Shown here piece after piece: positions 20,627 to 28,170 of a DNA stretch of 41,238 nucleotides. The notes beneath the pieces were generated by a model that saw only the letters and a program-made list of their open reading frames with translations, was not told the origin of the DNA and did not search any database. Positions within the stretch are counted from its first letter, which is position 1; each line of letters starts with the position of its first letter. This DNA comes from a virus. The stretch covers positions 1-41,238 of IMG/VR virus record IMGVR_UViG_3300032282_001937; one strand, 5' to 3'. Position numbers and translations under genes: made by a program.

Positions 20627-21724
20627 ATGCTAGATCATAGCCTCACCCTGACTGCCGCTTCGCGCCAGTGGGCCAGCCGTCCGGCGGATGAACGATTCAC
20701 GTCTCTTTTCGATATGCGCGACGCAATGAAATCCAACCGCGATTCGTCGCGCGAACGGGTGCTATCGTCGCGCGATATTGAGGCCATGCCAACCGCCGAC
20801 GATTCGGGCCTGCTTATTGCGACGCGCGGCGGCGAATTCGTCCCGACTCATTGGGCCTTTGGACAAATCGCGCAGCGCGCGGACGCGCCCGCCGCCTATC
20901 TCCGCAAATTGCCCGCGCCCATGGCGGCGGACGCTATCAATTATGGCTTGCGATTCTTGGCGCCGCGCGACGAAATTCAGCTTTTGTCACGGGGCGACGA
21001 TTTACGGGCGGCGACTGGCGCGCGTTATGGCCGGATTTGGAATTCGGACGTAGTTGGCGCGTTGACTCGCAATGTTGGCGACGGGGTGACTGGTGATTGG
21101 CGGGTACCGGGCGAATTCGGCAAAGCGGTTGAAATCACAAGGGAAAACACAACGCTATTCGCGGGCGATAGAGATATGTTCGTGTTCCTTGCGGATGAGT
21201 CGCGCCGGATTGAAATTGACGATCGGCGCGACGGGCGCCCCGGTTCATTGGCGCGCGGGTTTTTCGTTTGGAATAGCGAAGAGGGCGCGCGGACATTTGG
21301 AATCGCCACGTTTCTTTTTGATTATGTTTGTTCGAATCGCATCGTGTGGGGCGCGAAGGAATATAAAGAAATCAAAATCAGGCATAGCGCGCTGGCGCCC
21401 GAACGGTTCCTTCAAGAGATTGCACCGGCCCTGCAAAGCTACACTGAATCCAGCGACAGGGCGGTGATCCAGACCATTGCGGCGGCGCAAGGCGCGCGGA
21501 TCGGTGACGCGGACGACGTGCGGGAATTTCTCGCGAAACGGTTCGGGCCGCGCCGCACAACGTCGATTCTGGCGGCGCATGAATTGGAGGAGGGGCGCCC
21601 CGTTTCTACCCTATGGGATGCGGTGACGGGCGCGACGGCGGTGGCGCGTTCGATAGCCTATCAGGATGACCGCGTTGAATTGGAGCGTGAGGCGGGGCGG
21701 ATTCTGGACCTTGTCGCCGCCTGA
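20627..21724 (+). CDS. DUF932 protein
   Basis: 365 aa, close to the usual length of DUF932 (phage and plasmid family of unknown function). Recognisable parts are HWAFGQIAQRADAPAAYLRK, LRAATGARYGRIWNSDVVGA, GFFVWNSEEGARTFGIATFL and FDYVCSNRIVWG, then a helical C-terminus. AAGGAGATTATCCC stands before the ATG. Codons and short words are rich in GCGCG and GATTCG, unlike the late genes, suggesting separate origin. DUF932 genes sit in mobile-element early regions and are sometimes highly expressed, but a biochemical role is not established. Confidence 0.85.
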   Translation: MLDHSLTLTAASRQWASRPADERFTSLFDMRDAMKSNRDSSRERVLSSRDIEAMPTADDSGLLIATRGGEFVPTHWAFGQIAQRADAPAAYLRKLPAPMAADAINYGLRFLAPRDEIQLLSRGDDLRAATGARYGRIWNSDVVGALTRNVGDGVTGDWRVPGEFGKAVEITRENTTLFAGDRDMFVFLADESRRIEIDDRRDGRPGSLARGFFVWNSEEGARTFGIATFLFDYVCSNRIVWGAKEYKEIKIRHSALAPERFLQEIAPALQSYTESSDRAVIQTIAAAQGARIGDADDVREFLAKRFGPRRTTSILAAHELEEGRPVSTLWDAVTGATAVARSIAYQDDRVELEREAGRILDLVAA

Positions 21725-21876
21725 TCTACTCAAGCGGGAAAGTGCCAGGGACGGGCGGGGCGAAAGCCTCGCCCGTTCAATCGTTTAGGATGTCAGTGTT
21801 GCGGCCTCCGGCGAATCTGCTATTCTGGTTTGCGTCGCCGGTTCGCCCCGGCGCGCGAATAGGGGAGAAAAGAAGC

Positions 21877-22062
21877 ATGACGAATCAGGAAAAGCAAAAG
21901 GCCATCGCGGCGCTCGTCGCGCAATTTGAGGCGGACAAGGCGGCGCTGCGCCGCGTGCCGCGTTCGGACTTGGCGGCGCGGGCGGATGCTATCATTGCGC
22001 GGATCGAATTGATTCAGCGCCACGCGGCGGCGGTTCAAGCCATTGCATGGTGGCGCGCATGA
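21877..22062 (+). CDS. Small helical protein
   Basis: 61 aa from the ATG at 21877, with GGGGAG and GAAAAGAAG upstream. Almost entirely one long helix (KQKAIAALVAQFEADKAALR, then ARADAIIARIELIQRHAAAV). Likely coiled-coil. Overlaps the next gene as ATGA. The 150 bp upstream to DUF932 hold no convincing gene. Confidence 0.5.
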   Translation: MTNQEKQKAIAALVAQFEADKAALRRVPRSDLAARADAIIARIELIQRHAAAVQAIAWWRA

Positions 22063-22259
22063 TGACGCGCATGATGACCGATCCGATTCAGGCGGCGCGC
22101 GATTCGTTTCAGGAGGCCTGCGCCCGTGCGCAGGCCGCGACGGCGGCGGGCCGGTTCGATCAGGCGGCGGGATTCCTGAATCTCGCCTCTTTGCATCATG
22201 CCGAATTGTCCCGCCTGCGGGCGGCGGTGGAATCCATGGTGAAGGGCGGCGCGCCATGA
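22059..22259 (+). CDS. Small helical protein
   Basis: 66 aa from the ATG at 22059, coupled by ATGA to the previous stop; four ATG codons lie near and the exact start is uncertain. Ala/Arg-rich helices (IQAARDSFQEACARAQAAT, FLNLASLHHAELSRLRAAV). No family is recognised. Overlaps the next gene as ATGA. Confidence 0.45.
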   Translation: MMTRMMTDPIQAARDSFQEACARAQAATAAGRFDQAAGFLNLASLHHAELSRLRAAVESMVKGGAP

Positions 22260-22417
22260 TTCGATTCGTTTACGACGGGCGCCCCGGATGCGCGCACCCA
22301 TATTCGGGCGGGCTTTGGATCCATTGGGGCGGCATGGGCTTTCACGATTCGGCGGCGCCCGCTGATATGCTCGCGATAATCCAGCGCGCCCGATCCAATC
22401 CAACCCCCAAAGGATGA
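22256..22417 (+). CDS. Small protein of 53 residues
   Basis: ATGA overlap with the previous stop. The text MIRFVYDGRPGCAHP, SGGLWIHWGGMGFHD and ADMLAIIQRARSN is unlike its neighbours and rich in Gly, His and Trp. A terminator follows at 22454, closing a DUF932-led operon of four genes. Function unknown. Confidence 0.45.
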   Translation: MIRFVYDGRPGCAHPYSGGLWIHWGGMGFHDSAAPADMLAIIQRARSNPTPKG

Positions 22418-22453
22418 AACAGGCGGAACATTAGAAAGAATTCACAGAATACC

Positions 22454-22480
22454 GGGGCCCTACGGGGCCCCTTTTCTATT
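22454..22480 (+). terminator. Rho-independent terminator of the DUF932 operon
   Basis: GGGGCCC (22454-22460), loop TACG, GGGCCCC (22465-22471), then TTTTCTATT. A second weaker stem AAAAGG/CCTTTT with eight T (22526-22549) may back it up. Confidence 0.85.
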
Positions 22481-22504
22481 TCGGCGGCGAAATGATTAGG
22501 AAGC

Positions 22505-22533
22505 GGGAAACGGGGATAAGGGGAGAAAAGGGG
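22505..22533 (+). other. G-quadruplex-prone tract
   Basis: GGG-AAAC-GGGG-ATAA-GGGG-AGAAAA-GGGG on the plus strand, four G-runs with loops of 4, 4 and 6 bases, fulfilling the usual G3-N1-7 rule. It lies between the DUF932 terminator and the 11-bp array. The rest of 22534-22815 is GC-rich and shows no convincing gene; the 74-codon frame at 22492 is Pro/Arg/Ala-rich and lacks a ribosome site. Confidence 0.55.
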
Positions 22534-22815
22534 CCCTCGCCTTTTTTTTGCCCACTGGATAGGGGCGAAGCACCCGCCCGCTACCCTAGCACCCCGGCGC
22601 GCTCTCGCCCGCCAGCAAGGCCCGCAGGGGCCCTAGCGTGCGTTCTTCCATGCGGCACAACACCGGCCCGGTTCGGGGCGCGGTGCAATCCGGCCCATGG
22701 GCGCGGCGCGGACTAGGCCATAGGCGAGCCGCTTTTCGGGAAAGCCCTTTCGGATCAATGGCTTGAGCCTTCCGCTAGCGTCAAGGATTTGACGGTATTC
22801 ACCGCCCAGATACCC

Positions 22816-23048
22816 GTTCTGGTTCCGTTCACCCTTTGTTCACCGGCTGTTCACGGTTTGTTCACGGTAGCAGGAACCGTTCACCTTTTGTTCCCCCAGC
22901 AATCCACCGTTCCTGATTCGTTCACCGTTTGTTCCTGTTCTGTTCACGGTTTGTTCTTGGTCTGTTCGTTCCGGTTCCGTTACGTTCACGGTTTGTTCCC
23001 TGTATGTCCCACCGCGTTCTCTGTATGTTCACTGTATGTTCTGTGGAT
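22816..23048. repeat. Array of about 21 units of 10-11 bp (GTTCACGGTTT)
   Basis: Units begin with GTTC at 22816, 22827, 22838, 22849, 22860, 22879, 22890, 22909, 22920, 22931, 22942, 22953, 22964, 22974, 22984, 22995, (23006 as GTCC), 23016, 23027 and 23038. Most are 11 bp; three are 10 bp, and two 8-bp inserts (CAGGAACC, AATCCACC) end with the same ACC. Best unit GTTCACGGTTT. The period is one helical turn, so all sites face one side of DNA. It is not a multiple of three and no convincing protein is encoded. Confidence 0.85.
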
Positions 23049-23092
23049 GAGGACAGAAGGAGAACGGATGGTGAACGGAAGGGGTACGTACA

Positions 23093-23219
23093 CCCCCCTA
23101 GCTGGCGACCCCCCTACCCAGACCGGGACCCCCCACCCTCCAAATCCAGAAAAACTCACCGCTACCCTCACTTTCCCCCAATCAGCACCCCCTACCCCCC
23201 TTTCGGGACCCCCCACCCC
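23093..23219 (-). other. C/G-tract region, G-quadruplex-prone on the minus strand
   Basis: C-runs on the plus strand: C6 at 23093, 23109 and 23129, with C3 at 23117 and 23136; then C5 at 23175 and 23188, C6 at 23195 and 23209, C4 at 23216. GGGACCCCCCACCC occurs twice (23125 and 23205). The minus strand could form one or two G-quadruplexes and the plus strand i-motifs. No gene is seen in 23049-23344. Confidence 0.5.
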
Positions 23220-23344
23220 GGTGGTATGGGTGGAGCCGCCGTTTCCCCGTGGCTTGGTACGGACTGCTGTCTGTATCCAAACGCAAGTCTGGTGTCGGTA
23301 CGCTGGGGTCCCGCGAGGGGCTAACGGGGAGTTTAGGGAGAGCG

Positions 23345-23572
23345 ATGATGGAAGGGATCAGGGACGTTGGGTTCACTTTGGTGAACGACCTAGACGTTGA
23401 TCTTGGGATTGAGGTGTATTCGGAGGAGGCGATTGCGCCCGCCCTTATGGAATTGAAGAAGGGGCAGAGCGTGTCCCTTCTAAAGTTTGGGTCTAAGTCC
23501 GTTATCCGCCTACTTGAGATTAAGGGCGAATTGGCGGCGGGAGACGCCGGGACTGGTCAGGGGCAGGCTTGA
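23345..23572 (+). CDS. Hypothetical small protein
   Basis: 75 aa from the ATG at 23345 (AGGGAG upstream). An acidic N-terminal half (VNDLDVDLGIEVYSEE) leads to LKKGQSVSLLKFGSKSVIRL and a short linker. A beta-rich small domain seems likely. The 3' end overlaps the minus-strand gene by 53 bp tail to tail. Unrecognised. Confidence 0.5.
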   Translation: MMEGIRDVGFTLVNDLDVDLGIEVYSEEAIAPALMELKKGQSVSLLKFGSKSVIRLLEIKGELAAGDAGTGQGQA

Positions 23573-23726
23573 ACTCACCGCACCATTCATCTTCTTTGGT
23601 CGTGGGCCAGTAGGGGAGGGTGCGTTCGATTGAGGGGTTGGGTTGGGGAGCGTGGCGGCGACATTCGCCAAAGCCCTCACCCGGCTCCTCCATCCAATAG
23701 TCACAAGCCGAACAGATACGATTCAT
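23520..23726 (-). CDS. Small Cys-rich phage protein
   Basis: 68 aa. C5-x2-C8 and C22 with ECRRHAPQPN, then WPTTKEDEWCGEFKPAP. I recognise the 'C..C.YW........G.CRR..P.....WP.T....WCGEF' pattern as common among small phage zinc-binding proteins of unknown role. GAGAGGAG precedes the ATG, but ATGGTGTT/AACACCAT (23725-23753) could fold the RNA so that the start codon is paired and the ribosome site is in the loop. It lies alone between the array region and the terminase genes. Confidence 0.65.
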   Translation of the reverse strand: MNRICSACDYWMEEPGEGFGECRRHAPQPNPSIERTLPYWPTTKEDEWCGEFKPAPDQSRRLPPPIRP

Positions 23727-23801
23727 GGTGTTCTCCTCTCACACAAACACCATATCATGCGGGTCGTTGCCTTTTCAACCAAATAGCGATAGTCTGCGCC
23801 C

Positions 23802-24392
23802 ATGACTGACGTGAACCACTCCAAGACAATATTGCCTTTCGCCCCCCGGAAATTGGGGGAAACGACCCGTGCGGGGAAGAGAGTTGGCCGTCCGCCGAAG
23901 CCACCGGAGGAGAAGAAGCGCATCATGCCGAAGGCCGCTCCTAAGCCCGTGGAAAAGAAACAGCGCAAGCACCGCATTGACGATAGCGACGTGCTGCGCC
24001 GCTCCATCACCGGCCTCGCCAAGATGGGCAAGACCATGGATGAGATGGCGGACATCTTGGGCGTGTCCAAGTCATACCTTGAGAAGCACTACAAAACCGA
24101 AATCAAATGCGGCAGGGAAATCGCCAACGCCCTTGTCGTGGAGAACCTTTATCAGCAGGCGATGAAGGACGGGTCTTCCGCCGTCCAAGCTGGCATCTAC
24201 ATCACCAAGGCCCGTATGGGCTGGAGAGATAAGGACGAGGAACGCAACCGCGCCCCCGCCGTCGTCTTTGACTTCTCTGGCCTAGACTATGACGAACGCC
24301 TCCGCCTTATGAGCAAGATCTCCGGTCAGCCTATCGAAGAGGACGAGGACGAAGGTCAGGTCATCGACGGAACCTTAGCTGATGAGGAGTGA
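23802..24392 (+). CDS. terS: Terminase small subunit
   Basis: 196 aa. A basic N-terminus (RAGKRVGRPPKPPEEKKR) precedes a helix-turn-helix: TMDEMADILGVSKSYLEKHY. The following helices (NALVVENLYQQAMKD, AVQAGIYITKARMGWRDKD) are typical of small terminase oligomerisation regions, and the tail is acidic (EEDEDEGQV). It binds the packaging site and guides the large subunit, encoded directly downstream with 11 bp overlap. No ribosome site is visible; TTGCCT-15-GATAGT ends 8 bp before the ATG, so the message may be leaderless. The adjacent repeat array is a possible binding site. Confidence 0.75.
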   Translation: MTDVNHSKTILPFAPRKLGETTRAGKRVGRPPKPPEEKKRIMPKAAPKPVEKKQRKHRIDDSDVLRRSITGLAKMGKTMDEMADILGVSKSYLEKHYKTEIKCGREIANALVVENLYQQAMKDGSSAVQAGIYITKARMGWRDKDEERNRAPAVVFDFSGLDYDERLRLMSKISGQPIEEDEDEGQVIDGTLADEE

Positions 24393-25989
24393 TGAGGCGG
24401 CGGCGCTGCGCGCCAGAAATATCGAAGAGGCAATCCGCAATCACCCGGAAGCCGCCCTCGCCGCCCTCCAACGCGCCAATTATGAGGAAAGTCTCTCAGA
24501 CTTCGTAGAGGCTGGCTGGAAGTATATCGACCCAAACCCCTACGTCTGGGGCTGGCACCTAGACGCCATCGCGGAACATCTGGAAGCCGTCGTCCGTGGC
24601 GAAATCCGCCGCCTCGTCATCAACGTGCCGCCCAGAACGTCCAAGTCCTCCATGGTGTCCGTGTCTTTCCCCGCTTGGGTATGGGCCCAGCAGGCGAAAG
24701 CCCCCCTAAGCGGACCCCACGTTCAGTTCCTCTTCGCGTCCTACGCGCAGTCCCTGTCCATCAGAGACTCCATCAAAACCCGCCGCCTGATCGAAAGCCC
24801 CTTCTACCAACAATACTGGGGACACAGATTCGGCATCACATCCGACCAGAACACCAAAGTCCGCTTCGATAACGACAAAGGCGGCTACCGCCTCGCCACG
24901 TCCGTCGGCGGCGCACTGACGGGTGAAGGCGGCGGCATTATCATCGTGGACGATCCCCATAACGCCAATGAAGTCGAATCCGACCTCGTCCGCGAAAGCA
25001 CCCTAGACTGGTGGGACCAGTCCCTCTCAACCCGCCTCAACGACCCCAAGACCGGCGCATACATCATCATTATGCAGCGCCTCCACGAACGGGACCTCAC
25101 AGGCCATATCCTCGCTAAGGACATTGGAAACTGGACGCACCTCTGCCTCCCTATGCGTTTTGAGTCCGACCGCCAATGCCGAACCCAATGGTTCATTGAT
25201 ACTCGCGAAGAAGGGGAACTCCTCATCCCCGAACGCTTCGGTGAAGACGAAGTCAAAGAACTGGAAAGCAGCCTTGGCCCCTTCGCCGCCGCAGGGCAAC
25301 TCCAACAGCGCCCCCAACCTCGTGGCGGCGGCATCATCAAGCGTGACTGGTGGATCTTGTGGGACGAAGCCATCTCCTCCGCCGAAGGCCGGTCCAAACT
25401 GGTATTCCCCGACTTCGAATACGTCGTGGCGTCCCTAGACACCGCCTACACAACCAGACAGGAAAACGATTTCAGCGCCCTCTCCGTCTGGGGCGTCTGG
25501 ACCGACCGCCAAGACAATAGGCGGATCATGCTCATCTACTCGTGGCAGGACCGTCTGGAGATCTCTCCCCTTGTGGACAAGGTCGTGTCCCTCTGCAAAC
25601 GCTTCCGCGTCGATAAACTCCTTATTGAGTCTAAAGCCGCAGGACACTCCGTCGCCCAAGAAATCCGCCGCCTCTTCGGCAGGGAGGACTTTGGCGTCCA
25701 ACTGGTCGATCCGGGCCGTGGCGACAAAGTCGCACGCGCCTACGCCATCCAACACCTGTTCTCCGACGGGATGATCTACGCCCCCGATTACGACTGGGCG
25801 GACAAGCTCATCACGCAGGCTGAGAGCTTCCCCCGTGGCGCACATGACGACTTGGTCGACTCCATGGTCCAAGCCCTCACGCACCTCCGCACCATTGGTT
25901 TTGCCCAGAAGCCAGTTGAAATCGTAGCGGAAAAGACGGATTCTATGGTATATAGACCTTCAAAAGCGCGGCCTCTCTATCCGGTGTAG
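24382..25989 (+). CDS. terL: Terminase large subunit
   Basis: 535 aa. The packaging ATPase has a deviant Walker A NVPPRTSKSS (81-90), Walker B GIIIVDD (185-191) followed by the catalytic acid, and coupling motif IIMQRLHERD. The RNase H-like nuclease has D in ASLDTAY (about 353), E in LLIESKAAG (about 415) and D-D in GAHDDLVD (about 488). It cuts concatemers and pumps DNA into the head. The start overlaps the small subunit; Shine-Dalgarno is poor, so coupling is likely. Sequence type (RTSKS Walker A) is that of podovirus and P22-related large terminases. Confidence 0.95.
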   Translation: MRSDEAAALRARNIEEAIRNHPEAALAALQRANYEESLSDFVEAGWKYIDPNPYVWGWHLDAIAEHLEAVVRGEIRRLVINVPPRTSKSSMVSVSFPAWVWAQQAKAPLSGPHVQFLFASYAQSLSIRDSIKTRRLIESPFYQQYWGHRFGITSDQNTKVRFDNDKGGYRLATSVGGALTGEGGGIIIVDDPHNANEVESDLVRESTLDWWDQSLSTRLNDPKTGAYIIIMQRLHERDLTGHILAKDIGNWTHLCLPMRFESDRQCRTQWFIDTREEGELLIPERFGEDEVKELESSLGPFAAAGQLQQRPQPRGGGIIKRDWWILWDEAISSAEGRSKLVFPDFEYVVASLDTAYTTRQENDFSALSVWGVWTDRQDNRRIMLIYSWQDRLEISPLVDKVVSLCKRFRVDKLLIESKAAGHSVAQEIRRLFGREDFGVQLVDPGRGDKVARAYAIQHLFSDGMIYAPDYDWADKLITQAESFPRGAHDDLVDSMVQALTHLRTIGFAQKPVEIVAEKTDSMVYRPSKARPLYPV

Positions 25990-25992
25990 CCT

Positions 25993-28158
25993 ATGCCCCT
26001 CGCCCCTATGAACATGAGACAGGCCCCTGTTCAGGGCACCGACTACTCCGATCTTGAGCCTATGGACGTGAACGTCCCCGGCCCGCAAGCCGCGCCGTCA
26101 AACGTCGTCAAGATCGAACTGGAAGACGGTTCCGTTCAAATCAATCTGGGCGTGACGCCCCAAGAGTATAATCGCGATCCCGGCGGCTTTGACGAAAACC
26201 TTGCGCTGAAATTGGATGGCGGCACGCTTGGTATGATCGGATCAGAACTGGTCCGCCTCATCAAGCAAGATGATGAATCCCGCGCGGAATGGCTCCAACA
26301 ATATGTAAAAGGCTTGGAGCTTCTGGGCACAAAGATCGAAGAGCCGCGCCAGAACGCATCCGACGGCTCTACGGCGGTAGAAGGACAATCAACAGTCCGC
26401 CATCCGCTCCTCATCGAATCTATCTGCCGTTTCCAAGCTAACGCACGCGGCGAAATGTTGCCTGCTACTGGCCCCGTCAAAGTGCGCAACGACGGACCTG
26501 AGAACTTGATGGTTGATACGCAGGCGATGGCTCTGCAAAAAGATTTCAACCACTATCTCACCAGCACCGCCGTCGAATACTACCCCGACACTGAGCGGTT
26601 GTTTTTCTCCCTTGGCTTCTGCGGCACCGCCTTTAAGAAGGTCTACTACTGCCCGATCCGCCGCAGGCCCGTCTCTGAGTTCGTGGATGTCAAAGACATC
26701 ATCGTCTCTAACGCTGAAACGTCGATTGATTCCGCGCAGCGCATCACGCATGTGATCCGTATGCCGCCCTCAACGCTGAAGCGTATGCAGTTGCTGGGCA
26801 TCTATCGCGACACGGCAATCCCATTTGATGCGCCGCCGGATCGCAACCCCGTCGATCAGAAGATAGACAACTTGCAGGGTATCGCCCCCGCTGCGTCTTC
26901 TATGACGGAGAACCAGCCGCGCGAAATCTATGAGTGCTATTGCGAGCTTGATCTGAAAGGATTTGAGCATCGCGAGAACGGCGAAGTCACTGGCCTGCGG
27001 CTCCCCTACCGCGTCACCGTTGATAAGATGACGATGCAAGTGCTGGAGATCCGGCGCTGGTGGAAAGATGGCGACAAGTCTTATCTCCGTCGTCGCGTCT
27101 TCGTGGATTACATCTTTGTCCCCGGCTACGGCTTCTATGGCCTTGGCCTCCTGCACCTTGTCGGCAACACGACGATGGCTCTTACTGCGGGCCTGCGTCT
27201 GTGCATCGACAACGGCATGTTCTCTAACTTCCCCGGTTTCCTATATGCGAAGCAGGCGGGTCGTCAGTTAACGAATGAGTTCCGCGTGCCTCCGGGCGGC
27301 GGTATGCCGATTGAGACGGGCGGTCAGCCTATCCAGAACGTCGTCATGGATCTGCCCTATCGCGGCGTCGATGGCGCGTTCATGCAGTTGCTTGGCATGG
27401 TGGAGCAAGGCGGTCAACGCCTTGGCGGCATTGCTGACATGGCGGTGGGTGACGCAAATACTGAAGCGCCTGTCGGCACGACCATCGCGCTGATTGAACA
27501 GGCGACGAAAGTTATGTCCGCTGCGCACAAGCGGATGCACGCTGCGCAAGCGCGTGAGTTTGAGTTGCTCAAGGACTTGTTCAAGGAATGTCCTGAGGCG
27601 TTCTGGGAGAACAACCAGTACCCCGCGATTAGCTGGACGCCGCAGACGCTCATCTCTGCGTTGAACAATGTGAACCTTGTTCCCGTCGCTGATCCTAATA
27701 CGCCGTCTCAGTCCTCGCGGATTCAGAAGGCAATGGCGATCAAGCAGATGCAGAAAGAGAATCCCGCGCTGTATGACGCCAAGGCCGTCGATCTGCGCGT
27801 GTTGACGATGTTGGGCATTGACGATGCGGATAGCCTCTTCAACAAGGCTCCGCCCGCACCGCCGCAGGCTGACCCCGCGCCGATGATGATGGCGCAGGCG
27901 AAACTGATCGACGCCCAGACAAAACAAGCGGAAGTCAAAGTGAGGGCTTTGGATGCCGCTGCTGACGCTCAGAACAGAGCGGCTGATCGGGAGAGCAAAG
28001 AAAAGATTGCGATGTACCAGCTTGCTAGGGAAATCGCAGTTCATCCTGAAAGTTCAGGAGAGGCGGAAGCGTTCATCAAGCCTCAACTGGAAGACATTGA
28101 ATCAGAGCGTCAGCAGGATACGGCGCAGGCAGGCTTAGGCGCTGTCGCGCAATCGTAA
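25993..28158 (+). CDS. Portal protein (P22 size class)
   Basis: 721 aa, length as in P22 gp1 (about 725). Portal-type segments include HPLLIESICRFQANARGEML, GFCGTAFKKVYY (wing), DVKDIIVSN, GYGFYGLGLLHLVGN and the stem/crown with long helices (VMSAAHKRMHAAQAREFELL). The C-terminal 120 residues form a Gln/Glu/Ala-rich coiled coil, like the P22 barrel. Twelve copies form the vertex for DNA packaging and tail attachment. It starts 4 bp after the large terminase, and a scaffold and capsid gene follow later. Confidence 0.9.
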   Translation: MPLAPMNMRQAPVQGTDYSDLEPMDVNVPGPQAAPSNVVKIELEDGSVQINLGVTPQEYNRDPGGFDENLALKLDGGTLGMIGSELVRLIKQDDESRAEWLQQYVKGLELLGTKIEEPRQNASDGSTAVEGQSTVRHPLLIESICRFQANARGEMLPATGPVKVRNDGPENLMVDTQAMALQKDFNHYLTSTAVEYYPDTERLFFSLGFCGTAFKKVYYCPIRRRPVSEFVDVKDIIVSNAETSIDSAQRITHVIRMPPSTLKRMQLLGIYRDTAIPFDAPPDRNPVDQKIDNLQGIAPAASSMTENQPREIYECYCELDLKGFEHRENGEVTGLRLPYRVTVDKMTMQVLEIRRWWKDGDKSYLRRRVFVDYIFVPGYGFYGLGLLHLVGNTTMALTAGLRLCIDNGMFSNFPGFLYAKQAGRQLTNEFRVPPGGGMPIETGGQPIQNVVMDLPYRGVDGAFMQLLGMVEQGGQRLGGIADMAVGDANTEAPVGTTIALIEQATKVMSAAHKRMHAAQAREFELLKDLFKECPEAFWENNQYPAISWTPQTLISALNNVNLVPVADPNTPSQSSRIQKAMAIKQMQKENPALYDAKAVDLRVLTMLGIDDADSLFNKAPPAPPQADPAPMMMAQAKLIDAQTKQAEVKVRALDAAADAQNRAADRESKEKIAMYQLAREIAVHPESSGEAEAFIKPQLEDIESERQQDTAQAGLGAVAQS

Positions 28159-28170
28159 AGGAACATCACA

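Noticed and set aside
22492-22716. Possible 74-residue gene after the DUF932 operon
   Set aside because: No ribosome site, starts in G-tracts, and Pro/Arg/Ala-rich text without pattern.
22816-23048. CRISPR array
   Set aside because: Units of 10-11 bp with no unique spacers and no cas genes.
22789-23400. A 203-codon plus-strand frame over the 11-bp array
   Set aside because: Its repeats (VHGLF.VC) only reflect the DNA repeat read in frame; the unit is 11 bp, there is no ribosome site, and the rest is Pro-rich translation of C-tracts.
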